Positions 35,888 through 44,744 are shown, numbered from the stretch's first letter. The stretch is 64,000 nt of DNA from Parasphingorhabdus flavimaris (GCF_013371215.1 NZ_JABWMH010000001.1:186001-250000), one strand, 5' to 3'. The notes: generated by a model from the letters alone, not told the origin. Program-made: numbers and translations.

Positions 35888-36655
35888 CTAGCGCGGACCC
35901 TGACCGTCATCGATCTTGATCACGGTTCCGGTTACCGCATCCGAAGACGGTGACACCAGAAACAGCAATGTACTGTCCATCTGCTCCGGCTGGCCGAGCC
36001 GTTTGCGCGGGAAATGGACGGAAAAGTCACCCATGCGACTGAGCATGCCATCGAGCATTTCGGTTTCAAAGGCTCCCGGTGCGATGGCGTTTACATTGAT
36101 GTGGAATTTTGACCATTCGACCGCCAGCGTTTCCGTCACCCGGACAACCTCGGCCTTGGTCGTCGAGTAGAGCGCGGCGCCGTGACCATCATATTGGGTC
36201 GCGGCGATGGACGAGATGTTGACGATCCGCCCCGGCATTTTCTTGTCGATCAGCGGCCGGGCAAATTCGTTCGAGAGTATGAAAACACTGCGCAGATTGG
36301 TGTCGAAGACATCATCGATCAGCTCGAGTGACATCCGTGTAGCGCGTTCGGCATCGACCATTCCGGCATTGTTGATCAATATGTCGGGTTGACCGAGCGC
36401 CTCGGCAACGGTCGGCACGATGGCCTGAAGCTGGGCCGCATCGCTAACGTCGAGCGCGAAGGCTTCCGCCTCGCCGCCCTCCTCGCGAATCTGGGCGACG
36501 AGCGCATCCAGCTTGTCCTTGCGACGAGCCGTGCAGGCGACTTTTGCACCGCATTTTGCCAGTATTTTGGCGAAACGGGCCCCCAGGCCGCTGGACGCAC
36601 CGGTTACAAGCGCGGTGCGACCGCTGAGGTCGAGGGAGAAATTGACTGTGGTCAT
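35888..36655 (-). CDS. Short-chain dehydrogenase/reductase
   Basis: 255-residue classical SDR oxidoreductase. The cofactor motif TGASSGLG is at 18-25, NNAG near 93-96, the catalytic Ser in NISSIAATQYDG and the YSTTK catalytic pair near 163. The Thr-Ala-Arg-Arg after strand 2 favours NADPH. The C-terminus (VTGTVIKIDDGQGPR) is complete. Substrate unknown. Its ribosome-binding region lies inside a 15-bp hairpin that ends 2 nt before the ATG. It is downstream of an OmpA-like gene on the same strand, with a 72-bp spacer. Confidence 0.92.
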   Translation of the reverse strand: MTTVNFSLDLSGRTALVTGASSGLGARFAKILAKCGAKVACTARRKDKLDALVAQIREEGGEAEAFALDVSDAAQLQAIVPTVAEALGQPDILINNAGMVDAERATRMSLELIDDVFDTNLRSVFILSNEFARPLIDKKMPGRIVNISSIAATQYDGHGAALYSTTKAEVVRVTETLAVEWSKFHINVNAIAPGAFETEMLDGMLSRMGDFSVHFPRKRLGQPEQMDSTLLFLVSPSSDAVTGTVIKIDDGQGPR

Positions 36656-36657
36656 GA

Positions 36658-36695
36658 ACGGGCATCCTCTTCTGATTTTTGAAGAGGATGCCCGT
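36658..36695 (-). promoter_or_regulatory. Perfect 15-bp hairpin that covers the SDR ribosome-binding site
   Basis: ACGGGCATCCTCTTC (36658-36672) pairs with GAAGAGGATGCCCGT (36681-36695) around an 8-nt loop. In the SDR transcript the 3' arm holds GAAGAGGAT, the only Shine-Dalgarno-like sequence, and ends 2 nt before the AUG. No U-run follows, so it is not a standard terminator. A translational switch or repressor site is inference. Confidence 0.75.
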
Positions 36696-36706
36696 AATCA
36701 ATGGTT

Positions 36707-36720
36707 TAGCGCAAGCGCTA
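36707..36720. repeat. Short 14-bp palindrome after the OmpA-like gene
   Basis: TAGCGC-aa-GCGCTA is a perfect inverted repeat 8 bp after the OmpA-like stop codon. It has a 2-nt loop as drawn and no T-run. It may stabilise the mRNA 3' end or be incidental. Confidence 0.45.
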
Positions 36721-36727
36721 TATTATT

Positions 36728-37402
36728 CTAAAGATCGGACTGTTCGATCGGAACGATCTTGATTTCGACCCGGCGGTTGGCCGCGCGGCCTTCTTCCGTG
36801 CTGTTGCTGGCGATCGGCTGGCTCTCGCCATAGCCTCTTGTCGCCAGACGGGCGCGCTGGACGCCGCTGTTGGTGAGGAAGTTGGCAACTGATTCGGCCC
36901 GACGTTCGGAAAGCGACTGGTTATAGGCGTCGCTGCCGGTGCTGTCGGTGTGGCCGAGCACGTCGACATAGCTTTTCTCGTAGCGGGAAAGCGTGTCGGC
37001 AACATTGCTCAATGTGGTCTGGAACGTGGGGCTGATCGCGCTGCTGTCGACCCCGAAGGTCACGTTGGAAGGCATGTTGAGGATCAGATTGTCGCCGTCA
37101 CGGGTGACGTCGATCCCGGTGCCAGCGGTTTGCTCGCGCAATTTCTTTTCCTGCTCGTCCATGTAAATACCAATGCCCGCGCCCGCGAGGCCGCCGAGGC
37201 CGGCACCGACAATCTTGGCGGTACGGTCATTTTTTCCGCCCAATATGTCGCCGAGCAGATAACCGCCGACAACGCCGCCGATGCCGCCGATGGCGGCCTT
37301 TGAAATGGTCCGGTTGCCGGTTTCAGGGTTGGTGACGCAGCCGCTTGTCAGTGCCAGAGCACTCAGTGAAGCCGCCGCGATTATTGATCTGTTTATCCGC
37401 AT
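36728..37402 (-). CDS. OmpA-family lipoprotein (YiaD-like)
   Basis: 224-residue predicted outer membrane lipoprotein. The signal peptide ends in TSGC (Cys22). A glycine-rich segment with zipper motifs (IGGIGGVVGGYLLGDILGG, GAGLGGLAGAGIGIY) is followed by the peptidoglycan-binding OmpA domain with NPSNVTFGVDSS-like strand (NMPSNVTFGVDSSAI), VLGHTDSTGSDAYNQSLSERRA and GYGESQPIASNSTEEGRAANRRVEI. It should tether the outer membrane to the wall. ATG 37402 is chosen because it starts the signal peptide. It is divergent from the CorC-type gene. Confidence 0.92.
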   Translation of the reverse strand: MRINRSIIAAASLSALALTSGCVTNPETGNRTISKAAIGGIGGVVGGYLLGDILGGKNDRTAKIVGAGLGGLAGAGIGIYMDEQEKKLREQTAGTGIDVTRDGDNLILNMPSNVTFGVDSSAISPTFQTTLSNVADTLSRYEKSYVDVLGHTDSTGSDAYNQSLSERRAESVANFLTNSGVQRARLATRGYGESQPIASNSTEEGRAANRRVEIKIVPIEQSDL

Positions 37403-37557
37403 TTTATGTTCCCTCTTCGATATATCTGTTCGGTCAAGATAACGCCCCGCCGACCATAAGGTTCCATCTACCGACGGGTAAATGAACAACGACTGACAGC
37501 AAACTTGAGATTTTGTAAAACTTGCTGCTAAAGGGCTTATGGCATTTCGCCCTTTCA

Positions 37558-38874
37558 ATGGACAATATGACACCCTTTCCCTGGTTTGACGTCGCGATCA
37601 TTATTCTGCTGGTGCTGATCAATGGCATATTTGCCATGTCGGAACTGGCGATTGTCTCTGCACGCAAGGCGAATCTGCACAGCCTCGCCGACCAGGGCAA
37701 TCGCGGTGCCAAGACCGCGCTGCGGCTGGCCAGCGATCCCGGCAAGTTCCTGTCGACCGTGCAAATCGGGATAACCCTGATCGGCATTGTCGCCGGCGCT
37801 TTTTCCGGTGCAAGCCTTGGTGGTCCGACGGCAGAGCGGTTGCAGCTGTTGGGCATGGGTGCCGATCTGTCGGGCACCGTCGGCTTCGTGCTCGTGATCG
37901 GCCTGACCACATATGCCTCGCTGGTGATCGGCGAGCTGGTTCCCAAGCAGATCGCCCTGCGTTCGGCAGAGCGGATCGCGATCATCATGGCCCCGCCGAT
38001 GGCCTTGCTGGCCCGGGTCTCGGCGCCGCTGGTCTGGCTGCTCGACAACAGCAGCGCGCTGATCTTCCGGATGCTGGGGATGAAGCGCGACGAAACCAGC
38101 CATGTCACCGCCGATGAATTGCAGATGGTGTTTGCCGAAGCTACGCGTTCCGGCGTGATCGAAGAGCATGAGCGCGCCGTCATGGCCGGTGTCGTGCGGA
38201 TGGCCGACCGTCCGATCCGCGAAGTGATGACGCCGCGGACCGAGGTTGACTGGCTCGACATTGATGCGACGACCGGGGAAATTCACCGTGTGCTGATCGG
38301 ATCGCCGCACAGCCGGTTCCCGGTGGCGGAAGATTCGGTCGACGACATTTGCGGTGTGGTTCAGGCGCGCGATATTGTGGCCGCGCAACTGGGCGGCGAA
38401 CGGCTCGATCTGCGCAAACTGATGCGCCCGCTGGAAAAGGTACCCGATCAGCTTGATGCGCTCGACGCGCTGGACATTCTCAGGGAAGCAGAAGTCCCGA
38501 TGGTGCTTGTCCACGACGAATATGGCCATTTTGAAGGCATTGTGACGCCCAATGACCTGCTCAGTTCGATTGCCGGCGAATTTGTCTCGGACCGCGACGA
38601 ACGCACCCAGCGCAGCCTGATCGAGCGCGCCGATGGCAGCTATCTCGTATCCGGCGCGATGGCGATTGATGCGCTGGCCGAGCGGTTGGGGATCAGGCTA
38701 TCGGAAGATCGCGACTATGCAACGGTCGCTGGTCATGCGCTGTCGCAACTGCGCCACCTGCCGGAAGAAGGCGAGACCTTCGAGGATCAGGACTGGATAT
38801 TCGAGATTGTCGACATGGACGGTCGCAAGATCGACAAGCTGATCGTCCGGGCCGGCAATCCCGACATCGACTGA
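37558..38874 (+). CDS. HlyC/CorC (CNNM-CBS) membrane protein
   Basis: 438-residue protein with an N-terminal CNNM/DUF21 membrane domain of four helices (about 8-180; LINGIFAMSELAIVSARK, FLSTVQIGITLIGI, YASLVIGELVPKQIAL), two CBS motifs (MTPRTEVDWLDIDATTGEIHRVL; VPMVLVHDEYGHFEGIVTPNDLL) and a C-terminal CorC_HlyC domain. Relatives take part in magnesium or cobalt efflux. ATG 37558 is used, but no good ribosome site precedes it. A 7-bp hairpin (AAAGGGC/GCCCTTT, 37530-37555) sits just before the start. Confidence 0.9.
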   Translation: MDNMTPFPWFDVAIIILLVLINGIFAMSELAIVSARKANLHSLADQGNRGAKTALRLASDPGKFLSTVQIGITLIGIVAGAFSGASLGGPTAERLQLLGMGADLSGTVGFVLVIGLTTYASLVIGELVPKQIALRSAERIAIIMAPPMALLARVSAPLVWLLDNSSALIFRMLGMKRDETSHVTADELQMVFAEATRSGVIEEHERAVMAGVVRMADRPIREVMTPRTEVDWLDIDATTGEIHRVLIGSPHSRFPVAEDSVDDICGVVQARDIVAAQLGGERLDLRKLMRPLEKVPDQLDALDALDILREAEVPMVLVHDEYGHFEGIVTPNDLLSSIAGEFVSDRDERTQRSLIERADGSYLVSGAMAIDALAERLGIRLSEDRDYATVAGHALSQLRHLPEEGETFEDQDWIFEIVDMDGRKIDKLIVRAGNPDID

Positions 38875-38887
38875 CCGGTATCGGTCG

Positions 38888-39481
38888 TCAGAGCTTGCCG
38901 TATTTCTTTTCGAAACCGGCGATATCATCCTTGGCCAGATATTTGGCCTGATCGATCCACGCGTCTCTGGTAATCCGTCCGGCGAAGTTTTCGAGATATT
39001 GGTCGACCTCGATGATTTCCGCTTCTTTCCATCCGGCGATCTGGTCGAACCGGGTGACGCCAAGATTGTTGAGCAGCGTGTTCAGCTTTGGTCCAACGCC
39101 CTTGATCAGACGCAGATTGTCCGGTTCACCGACCGCCGCAGGAATGCTCGGCTGACCAGCAGGGGCCGGTACCGGTTCCGGCTTGGCGACCGGTTTGATG
39201 GTCGGTTTCGGGGTGGTGACGACTGGCGCTGCGGCAACCTTGGCGGGCGCTGCTGCCGGTTTGGCAGGCTCAGGCGCAGGGGCAGCTGGCGGAGCAGGCG
39301 CTGGCGTGGGTTCTGCTGGCTGAACCGGCTGACCGGCTTTCTCCAGAAGACCGTCCTCGGCATCGAATTTGTCGACGGAGGCTTCTCCACCGGACGCGGC
39401 CCATGCCCAGAAAGCCGTGGCTATGCCGATGAACAATGCAATCACGTAAAGCAGCCAATTGGCGGTAATCAGCGTAATCAT
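38888..39481 (-). CDS. Membrane-anchored helix-hairpin-helix protein
   Basis: 197-residue protein with one N-terminal membrane helix (WLLYVIALFIGIATAFWAWAA), a long Pro/Ala-rich linker (about 50-115) and a C-terminal helix-hairpin-helix fold (LRLIKGVGPKLNTLLNNLGVTRFDQIAGW). This resembles the 'predicted 5' DNA nuclease, H3TH domain' family often found fused to ribosomal or NADH dehydrogenase proteins. No catalytic residues are seen; DNA or protein binding at the membrane is the most that can be said. It is the last gene of the OmpA-33aa-HhH run. Confidence 0.8.
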   Translation of the reverse strand: MITLITANWLLYVIALFIGIATAFWAWAASGGEASVDKFDAEDGLLEKAGQPVQPAEPTPAPAPPAAPAPEPAKPAAAPAKVAAAPVVTTPKPTIKPVAKPEPVPAPAGQPSIPAAVGEPDNLRLIKGVGPKLNTLLNNLGVTRFDQIAGWKEAEIIEVDQYLENFAGRITRDAWIDQAKYLAKDDIAGFEKKYGKL

Positions 39482-39525
39482 CTTATCAAAACCCCATTGT
39501 GAATCCGGACCATTGCCGTGGTCGG

Positions 39526-39627
39526 CTAATATTCTTCGGTGCTGCGGCCCCAGATAAACCAGCCGATCGCGAGGCCAATTGCAAAAGTAATCAGAAGGAG
39601 CAACAGATTTTCAAGCAAAAGTGGCAT
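39526..39627 (-). CDS. 33-residue single-helix membrane protein
   Basis: Tiny protein: a leucine-rich start (MPLLLENLLLLLITFAIGL) continues into AIGWFIWGRSTEEY, a single membrane helix with a short charged tail. GGAGA stands 8 nt before the ATG, and the start lies only 3 bp after the stop of the OmpA-BON gene, which strongly suggests translation in the same operon. The downstream HhH gene begins 44 bp later. Function unknown; it may assist the neighbouring envelope proteins. Confidence 0.65.
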   Translation of the reverse strand: MPLLLENLLLLLITFAIGLAIGWFIWGRSTEEY

Positions 39628-39630
39628 GGT

Positions 39631-40392
39631 TCATTCTCCCTGTTGCGCTTTGGCATCAATTTTCGGCGCAGCGTTCGCAGATCCGATGCGGAATTCTATC
39701 CGCCGGTTCTGGGCATCAGCCGCCTCGTCGCTGCCCTTTGCGCGCGGCCGGGTTGAGCCATAGCCGGTCGCGGTAATCAGGTCGGCGGAAATCCCGCGGT
39801 CGACCAGACCGGCCTTGATCCGGTCGGCCCGTTCCTGGGACATGACCTTGTTGACGGCCTTGTCGCCATTGTCGTCGGTATGGCCTTCCACCGCTATCGA
39901 CAGCCCGTCGCAAGACTTGAGAGCCTTTGCCAGCGTGTCGAGTATCTGGTTGGAATCGGGTGATACATAAGCGCTGCCGGAGCGAAAGCTGATTTTTCTT
40001 GTCTCGATAATCTTGTCGACACCGTCCTGACATTGGGCGATTTTGCCATCAGCATCCGATTTTGCCGCAGTTGTACCGCTTTGCTCGGATGCTTCAGGTT
40101 CGACCTGTTCCTGACCCAGCCAGCTTGCGCCGGATATGCCCGGTATCGCGGCGACCACATTCACGGCTTCCTGCTTGGCATCGTCCGCGAGGTCGCCATC
40201 AAGAATGGCGCTGCGGGAGAGCGGAGCGCGGCCAAGGGTGACCATGGCATCACTCAGCCCCCGCGCGGCCAGTTCGGTCTGCGCCTGTTTTTCCAGATCG
40301 GAAATGAAGCTCTCGCCCGATAATATATGGCCAACCAGCCCCAGGGCGACCGTCGCCGCCGCTCCGACCAAAATCTTGCCTCCAAAATCCAT
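39631..40392 (-). CDS. OmpA-family protein with BON-like region
   Basis: 253-residue envelope protein anchored by an N-terminal hydrophobic helix (KILVGAAATVALGLVGHIL). A middle part resembles a BON domain (LSRSAILDGDLADDAKQEAVNVVAAIPGI). The C-terminal OmpA domain has FRSGSAYVSPDSNQILDTLAKAL, VEGHTDDNGDKAVNKVMSQERA and GYGSTRPRAKGSDEAADAQNRRIEF. GAGG is 7 nt before ATG 40392. It heads a run with the 33-residue membrane protein and the HhH protein. Confidence 0.88.
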   Translation of the reverse strand: MDFGGKILVGAAATVALGLVGHILSGESFISDLEKQAQTELAARGLSDAMVTLGRAPLSRSAILDGDLADDAKQEAVNVVAAIPGISGASWLGQEQVEPEASEQSGTTAAKSDADGKIAQCQDGVDKIIETRKISFRSGSAYVSPDSNQILDTLAKALKSCDGLSIAVEGHTDDNGDKAVNKVMSQERADRIKAGLVDRGISADLITATGYGSTRPRAKGSDEAADAQNRRIEFRIGSANAAPKIDAKAQQGE

Positions 40393-40599
40393 AGATAACC
40401 TCAGTCCCTGTTTCGGCCCAATGCCATACTCAAAAACGATTGAGCAAAATGGCGGATAATGCAACGCGAGTCCAGTTCGGACCCGCCACCACCCGGCGGC
40501 TTTCCCGTAGAAGCTGTGCCTATATGATACAAAAGGTTACCAAATTAGGTTAATTTCCGTAATAATGCCGCGTTACTCCTCCGGCTCCGGCTTTTTTTT

Positions 40600-42351
40600 T
40601 CAGCTGCTGTGGCTATCCGCCAGGTCGTTAAGCTTGCGGAATTCCTGACGCCAGTAATCCCCGCCATTGCCGCTGAGCGTTCCGATATTTCCGAAATCAT
40701 AGTCGCCGAGATATTTGTCCCCGCGCAGTTTCTGGCCAAAGGCTGCTACCGCCACCGCAAAGGCCATGTCCCCGGCGGGACGGCTTGCCGAGCGCAAGTC
40801 CCGTGAAGCGATCGACCGGGTGATCAGCCGCGACCTGTCCTCGTCGGGCAATTTGTAGCGCAGCTTGACCTGCGCCATTTCGCCGCGCAAATCCGGTTGC
40901 CGTTCAACCGCCCGGTTGGCCGGATAGCGCCGCTCGGGTAGCCAGCCGGCCGCATCGGTCGGCATCACTTCGTAAAGCGCGGTCACCTGATGACCGGCAC
41001 CGATATCGCCGGCGTCGATCCGGTCATTGGCAAAATCCTCTTCGGCGAGCAGGCGGTTTTCATAGCCGATCAGGCGATATTCCTTCACATGCGCCGGATT
41101 GAACTCGATCTGGATTTTGACATCCTTGGCGATGGTGAACAGGGTCGAGCTGAGCTCGGAACCCAGCACTTTGCGGGCCTCCATCGCGCTGTCGACATAG
41201 GCATAATTGCCGTTGCCGACATTGGCGATACCCTCCATCAGCTCGTCGCGGATATTGCCGCTGCCATAGCCGAGCATGGTCAAAGTCACGCCGCTTTCGC
41301 GCTGTTTCGCGACATATTTCTTCAGCTCGTCCGTATTCGACGTACCGACATTGAAATCGCCATCGGTGGCCATGATGATCCGGTTGATGCCGCCATCGAG
41401 GAAATTGTCGCGAGCGGTCGAATAAGCCAGCTTGAGCGCATCGCCGCCCGCGGTCGATCCGCTGGCCGAAAGGCAGTCCACCGCCTGTTTGACATGATCC
41501 TTGTTCGATGTCGGCGCGAGCAGCAGCCCGACCGTGCCGGAATAGACCACGATCGAAACCCGGTCATCGCTGCGCAGCTCGCTCGCCAGCGCGGTCAGGG
41601 TTGATTTGACCAGCGGCAGCTTGTCGCGGCTGTTCATCGAACCCGACACGTCGACCAGAAACACCAGATTGGCGCGCGGCCGTTCGTCGCTGTCCACGTC
41701 ATAGCCACGCAGGCCGATTCTCAGCAAGCGGCTGGTTTCGTTCCAAGGGGTGGTCGAGATATCGGTCGACACGCTGAACGGAGTCGCCCGGTCTTGCGGT
41801 CTGGGATAATCATAGCGGAAATAGTTGATCATTTCCTCGGTCCGGACGGCTGCTTCCGGCGGCATCTGGCCGTCATTGAGAAACCGGCGGACGTTGGAAT
41901 AGCTGCCGGTATCGACGTCGACGGCAAAGGTGGACACCGGTTCATCCGCAACCCGCTTGATGCTGGCGACATCCTTGCCGTCATAGCGTTCGCGGTCCTG
42001 CGGCTGGGGATAAGGCAAGGGCAGGGGACGAGGATATGGATAAGGTGCCGTGCTGCGTTCGGCGGCTATCGCACCACTGGCCACGGCCTTGCCGGTCGTC
42101 ACGATTTGCGATGATGGCGGCGGTGGCGGCGGCGGCGGTGGTGCCGTGGGGGGCGAGGCGCGTAGAGCGCCGGGCCGTTGGTTGTTATAGCGATGATCGT
42201 TGATCCGCGAGAAGATGGAGCAGTTCACCGGATGGGGCGGGGCCGGACGGGCGATCGAGCGCGCGTCGAGTGACGGCGAAGCGGACGTCAGTGCAAGTCC
42301 GGCAACCGCGAGTATCGACAGGCTTTTTCCTGAAAAATTGAAATGGCGCAT
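40600..42351 (-). CDS. YfbK-like von Willebrand factor A protein
   Basis: 583-residue exported protein. A signal sequence (ILAVAGLALTSASPS) is followed by a low-complexity stretch with nine consecutive prolines near residue 75. Next come a YfbK N-terminal region (DKRYDGKDV-like; TFAVDVDTGSYSNVRRFLNDG) and a VWA domain whose MIDAS motif DVSGSMNS is intact. The C-terminal DUF3520 region includes TRSIASRDLRSA. The family is widespread but its role is poorly known. GGAGG stands before ATG 42351. Both flanking gaps are short, and it is not obviously in an operon. Confidence 0.9.
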   Translation of the reverse strand: MRHFNFSGKSLSILAVAGLALTSASPSLDARSIARPAPPHPVNCSIFSRINDHRYNNQRPGALRASPPTAPPPPPPPPPSSQIVTTGKAVASGAIAAERSTAPYPYPRPLPLPYPQPQDRERYDGKDVASIKRVADEPVSTFAVDVDTGSYSNVRRFLNDGQMPPEAAVRTEEMINYFRYDYPRPQDRATPFSVSTDISTTPWNETSRLLRIGLRGYDVDSDERPRANLVFLVDVSGSMNSRDKLPLVKSTLTALASELRSDDRVSIVVYSGTVGLLLAPTSNKDHVKQAVDCLSASGSTAGGDALKLAYSTARDNFLDGGINRIIMATDGDFNVGTSNTDELKKYVAKQRESGVTLTMLGYGSGNIRDELMEGIANVGNGNYAYVDSAMEARKVLGSELSSTLFTIAKDVKIQIEFNPAHVKEYRLIGYENRLLAEEDFANDRIDAGDIGAGHQVTALYEVMPTDAAGWLPERRYPANRAVERQPDLRGEMAQVKLRYKLPDEDRSRLITRSIASRDLRSASRPAGDMAFAVAVAAFGQKLRGDKYLGDYDFGNIGTLSGNGGDYWRQEFRKLNDLADSHSS

Positions 42352-42527
42352 TGTTTCCCTCCTATGCTCCGACCCGTTTGCAAGGCTGGCAGATCGTGTC
42401 TGACTGGAAAATGAACGCATGATATGATGTTACATTCATCGCGAGGCTGATCTGGACGGGAAAACGCGTGGCAAGCTCTCGGCTGTGGTGCGCGACATTG
42501 TCCTTCAAACCGACATAAACAGAATGG

Positions 42528-42555
42528 TTTACACATCTTGTCCATCAGATAGGAT
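42528..42555 (+). promoter_or_regulatory. Likely promoter of the M20 peptidase gene
   Basis: TTTACA (42528-42533) and TAGGAT (42550-42555) are separated by 16 bp. The predicted start of transcription is about 17 nt before the GTG at 42579, which leaves room for the GGGGGAG ribosome site at 42565-42571. Confidence 0.5.
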
Positions 42556-42578
42556 GTGATTTTTTGGGGGAGTCGATT

Positions 42579-44027
42579 GTGACTGCATATAAAGTTCGGA
42601 AAATGGCGCAAAAATGGTCTGGCCGGATGGCACTTGCACTGGTGGCGGGCGCTTTGTCTGCCCAGCCAGCGCTGGCGCAGGACAAGGTGCCGTTGACAGC
42701 GCACGAGCAAATGGCGCGGGACATTTACCGCGATATTATCGCCTTCCGGACGGCGCGCGGTCAGCAACAGGTTCCGGCAATGGTGTCCTATCTCGTCGAC
42801 CGATTCAAAAAGGCCGGTTTCTCCGATGCTGACATCAGCGTCACCGACTATGACAGCGAAGGCGAGAAAACCCAGGGGCTGATGGTCACCTATCGCGCCC
42901 GGCCCGGCAGCACCGCCAAGCCGATTGTCCTGCTCGGCCACATGGACGTGGTCGATGCGCTGGCCAAGGACTGGGTGCGCCCGCCATTCTCCCTGACCGA
43001 AGAGGACGGCTATTTCTTCGGCCGCGCCACGATGGACAATAAATATGGCATCACCAATCTGACCTCGACTTTCCTCCGGCTCAAGGCCGAGGGCTGGCAG
43101 CCGTCGCGCGATCTGGTGCTGGTCTTTTCGGGGGACGAGGAGACCGGCATGGTGTCGACCCGCGCTCAGGCGGAATATGTCGCGAAGAATATCGACCCCG
43201 CCTTCATCCTGAACAGCGATGCCGGTGGCGTTGCGCTGGCCGAGGACGGCACACCGGTCGCGTTTCAGGTGCAATCTGCGGAAAAGACCTATGCCACCTA
43301 TGAACTGACCGTGACCAACCCGGGCGGACATTCTTCCCGCCCGCGTGCGGACAATGCGATTTACGAACTGGCCGACGCGCTGGAGAAAATTGCCGCCTAT
43401 AAATTTCCGGTGCAGGCGACGGATTTGACCCGAAGCTATTTCGCCACGGCCGGCAAACTGACCCCCGGAGAACTGGGGCAGGCGATGCTGCGTTTTGCGG
43501 CAGACCCGTCGGACGCTTCGGCAATCGCGACGCTGCAGGCCGATCCGGAGTCGGTGGGTACGCTCGGAACCACCTGTGTCGCAACGATGTTGCAGGCGGG
43601 GCACGCGGAAAATGCCTTGCCGCAATCGGCCACGGCCACGGTCAATTGCCGGATATTTCCGGGCGTCGGCGCTGCTGCGACCGAGGCGAATCTGAAAGAG
43701 ATCATCGGCAATGACAATGTCCGTTTCAAGCTGGCGAGCGATGTAACCGAAAGTCCCGAATCAAAGCTGCGCGACGATGTCAAAGCGGCGGTGCGTTACA
43801 GTATCGACAAGCGATATCCCGGACTGACCATCTTGCCCTATATGGAATCCGGCGGCACCGACGGCATGCACTACCGCACCCTCGGCTATGACACGGTGGC
43901 GATTTCCGGTGCCGCGATGAAGGCCTCCGACATGTACGCCCACGGGCTGAACGAGCGGCTGCCGGTCGCGTCTTTCTACGGCGGCCTCGATCATTGGTAC
44001 TGGATATTGAAGAAACTGGCCGAATGA
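42579..44027 (+). CDS. Exported M20-family metallopeptidase
   Basis: 482-residue secreted zinc peptidase. The signal peptide ends in QPALAQD. Metal ligands and catalytic residues of the family are present: LLGHMDVVDA, ATMDNKYG, FSGDEETG, NSDAGG and the C-terminal YAHGLNER. The dimerisation domain insert begins near NPGGHSSRP. M20/M25/M40 members hydrolyse dipeptides or acylated amino acids; the substrate is not known. GTG 42579 is chosen because GGGGGAG lies 7 nt upstream; an ATG at 42603 also preserves the signal peptide. Confidence 0.9.
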   Translation: MTAYKVRKMAQKWSGRMALALVAGALSAQPALAQDKVPLTAHEQMARDIYRDIIAFRTARGQQQVPAMVSYLVDRFKKAGFSDADISVTDYDSEGEKTQGLMVTYRARPGSTAKPIVLLGHMDVVDALAKDWVRPPFSLTEEDGYFFGRATMDNKYGITNLTSTFLRLKAEGWQPSRDLVLVFSGDEETGMVSTRAQAEYVAKNIDPAFILNSDAGGVALAEDGTPVAFQVQSAEKTYATYELTVTNPGGHSSRPRADNAIYELADALEKIAAYKFPVQATDLTRSYFATAGKLTPGELGQAMLRFAADPSDASAIATLQADPESVGTLGTTCVATMLQAGHAENALPQSATATVNCRIFPGVGAAATEANLKEIIGNDNVRFKLASDVTESPESKLRDDVKAAVRYSIDKRYPGLTILPYMESGGTDGMHYRTLGYDTVAISGAAMKASDMYAHGLNERLPVASFYGGLDHWYWILKKLAE

Positions 44028-44033
44028 CGCGGC

Positions 44034-44744
44034 CTAGGTTTCTTCCTTGATCGGCCTACTGGCTCCGGGCGGGCGGATCACGAAACGCCAGCTATAGCCC
44101 CGATATTGCGGGACAAATTCGCTACTTGTTCCGATCTCGCAGTCCAGTTCGGTCAGAAAGCGGTGCAGATGCTTGCGCGGTTCGACATGAAACACGGCCA
44201 GCCAGCGCTGCAATAGCGAGCGAAACGGGGCGGGCAATTGCTCGGACTGGCCGAAATCGACAATGTGCAATTCTCCGCCCGGCGCCAGCAGCGCCACTGC
44301 CTGCCGGATCGCGCCCTGCCAGTCGGGGATCATCGACAGGCAGAAAGACAGGAAAATCCGGTCGAACGTGCGGGCCTCTCGCGGCATCGCCAGCGCCGGA
44401 TTTTCGGCATCGCCGTGGAACAGGGTGATCCGGTCCTTCTGCCCGCTCTGCGCCAGATTCTTGCGCGCCACCTTCAGCATTTCCGAGCTGATATCAAAGC
44501 CGTAGAATTCCGCGTCCGGCCATACCTTCGCTGCGCGAACCAGATTGCGCGCGGTGCCGCAGCCGATCTCCAGCACCCGGCCCCTCGGCGGCGGGTTCAG
44601 TTCTTCGATCAACTGGTCGCGGCCCAGCAGATAATATTTGCGGGTCAGATCGTAGATACCGCTCTGGCTGCGGTAGACACGATCCATCAGCTTCGCGTGG
44701 CGATCGCTGGCCCGCTTGCGCAAAATATCGTCCATCAGGCTCAT
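44034..44744 (-). CDS. btaB: BtaB, N-methyltransferase of betaine lipid synthesis
   Basis: 236-residue class I methyltransferase that converts diacylglyceryl-homoserine to the trimethylated betaine lipid DGTS. Motif I is VLEIGCGTARNL, followed by FYGFDISSEMLKVARKNL and DRIFLSFCLSMIPDWQ, characteristic of BtaB. Its ATG overlaps the btaA stop codon (ATGA), so the two are coupled. Assignment relies on this partnership as much as on the motifs; alone it could pass for a UbiE-like enzyme. Confidence 0.88.
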   Translation of the reverse strand: MSLMDDILRKRASDRHAKLMDRVYRSQSGIYDLTRKYYLLGRDQLIEELNPPPRGRVLEIGCGTARNLVRAAKVWPDAEFYGFDISSEMLKVARKNLAQSGQKDRITLFHGDAENPALAMPREARTFDRIFLSFCLSMIPDWQGAIRQAVALLAPGGELHIVDFGQSEQLPAPFRSLLQRWLAVFHVEPRKHLHRFLTELDCEIGTSSEFVPQYRGYSWRFVIRPPGASRPIKEET

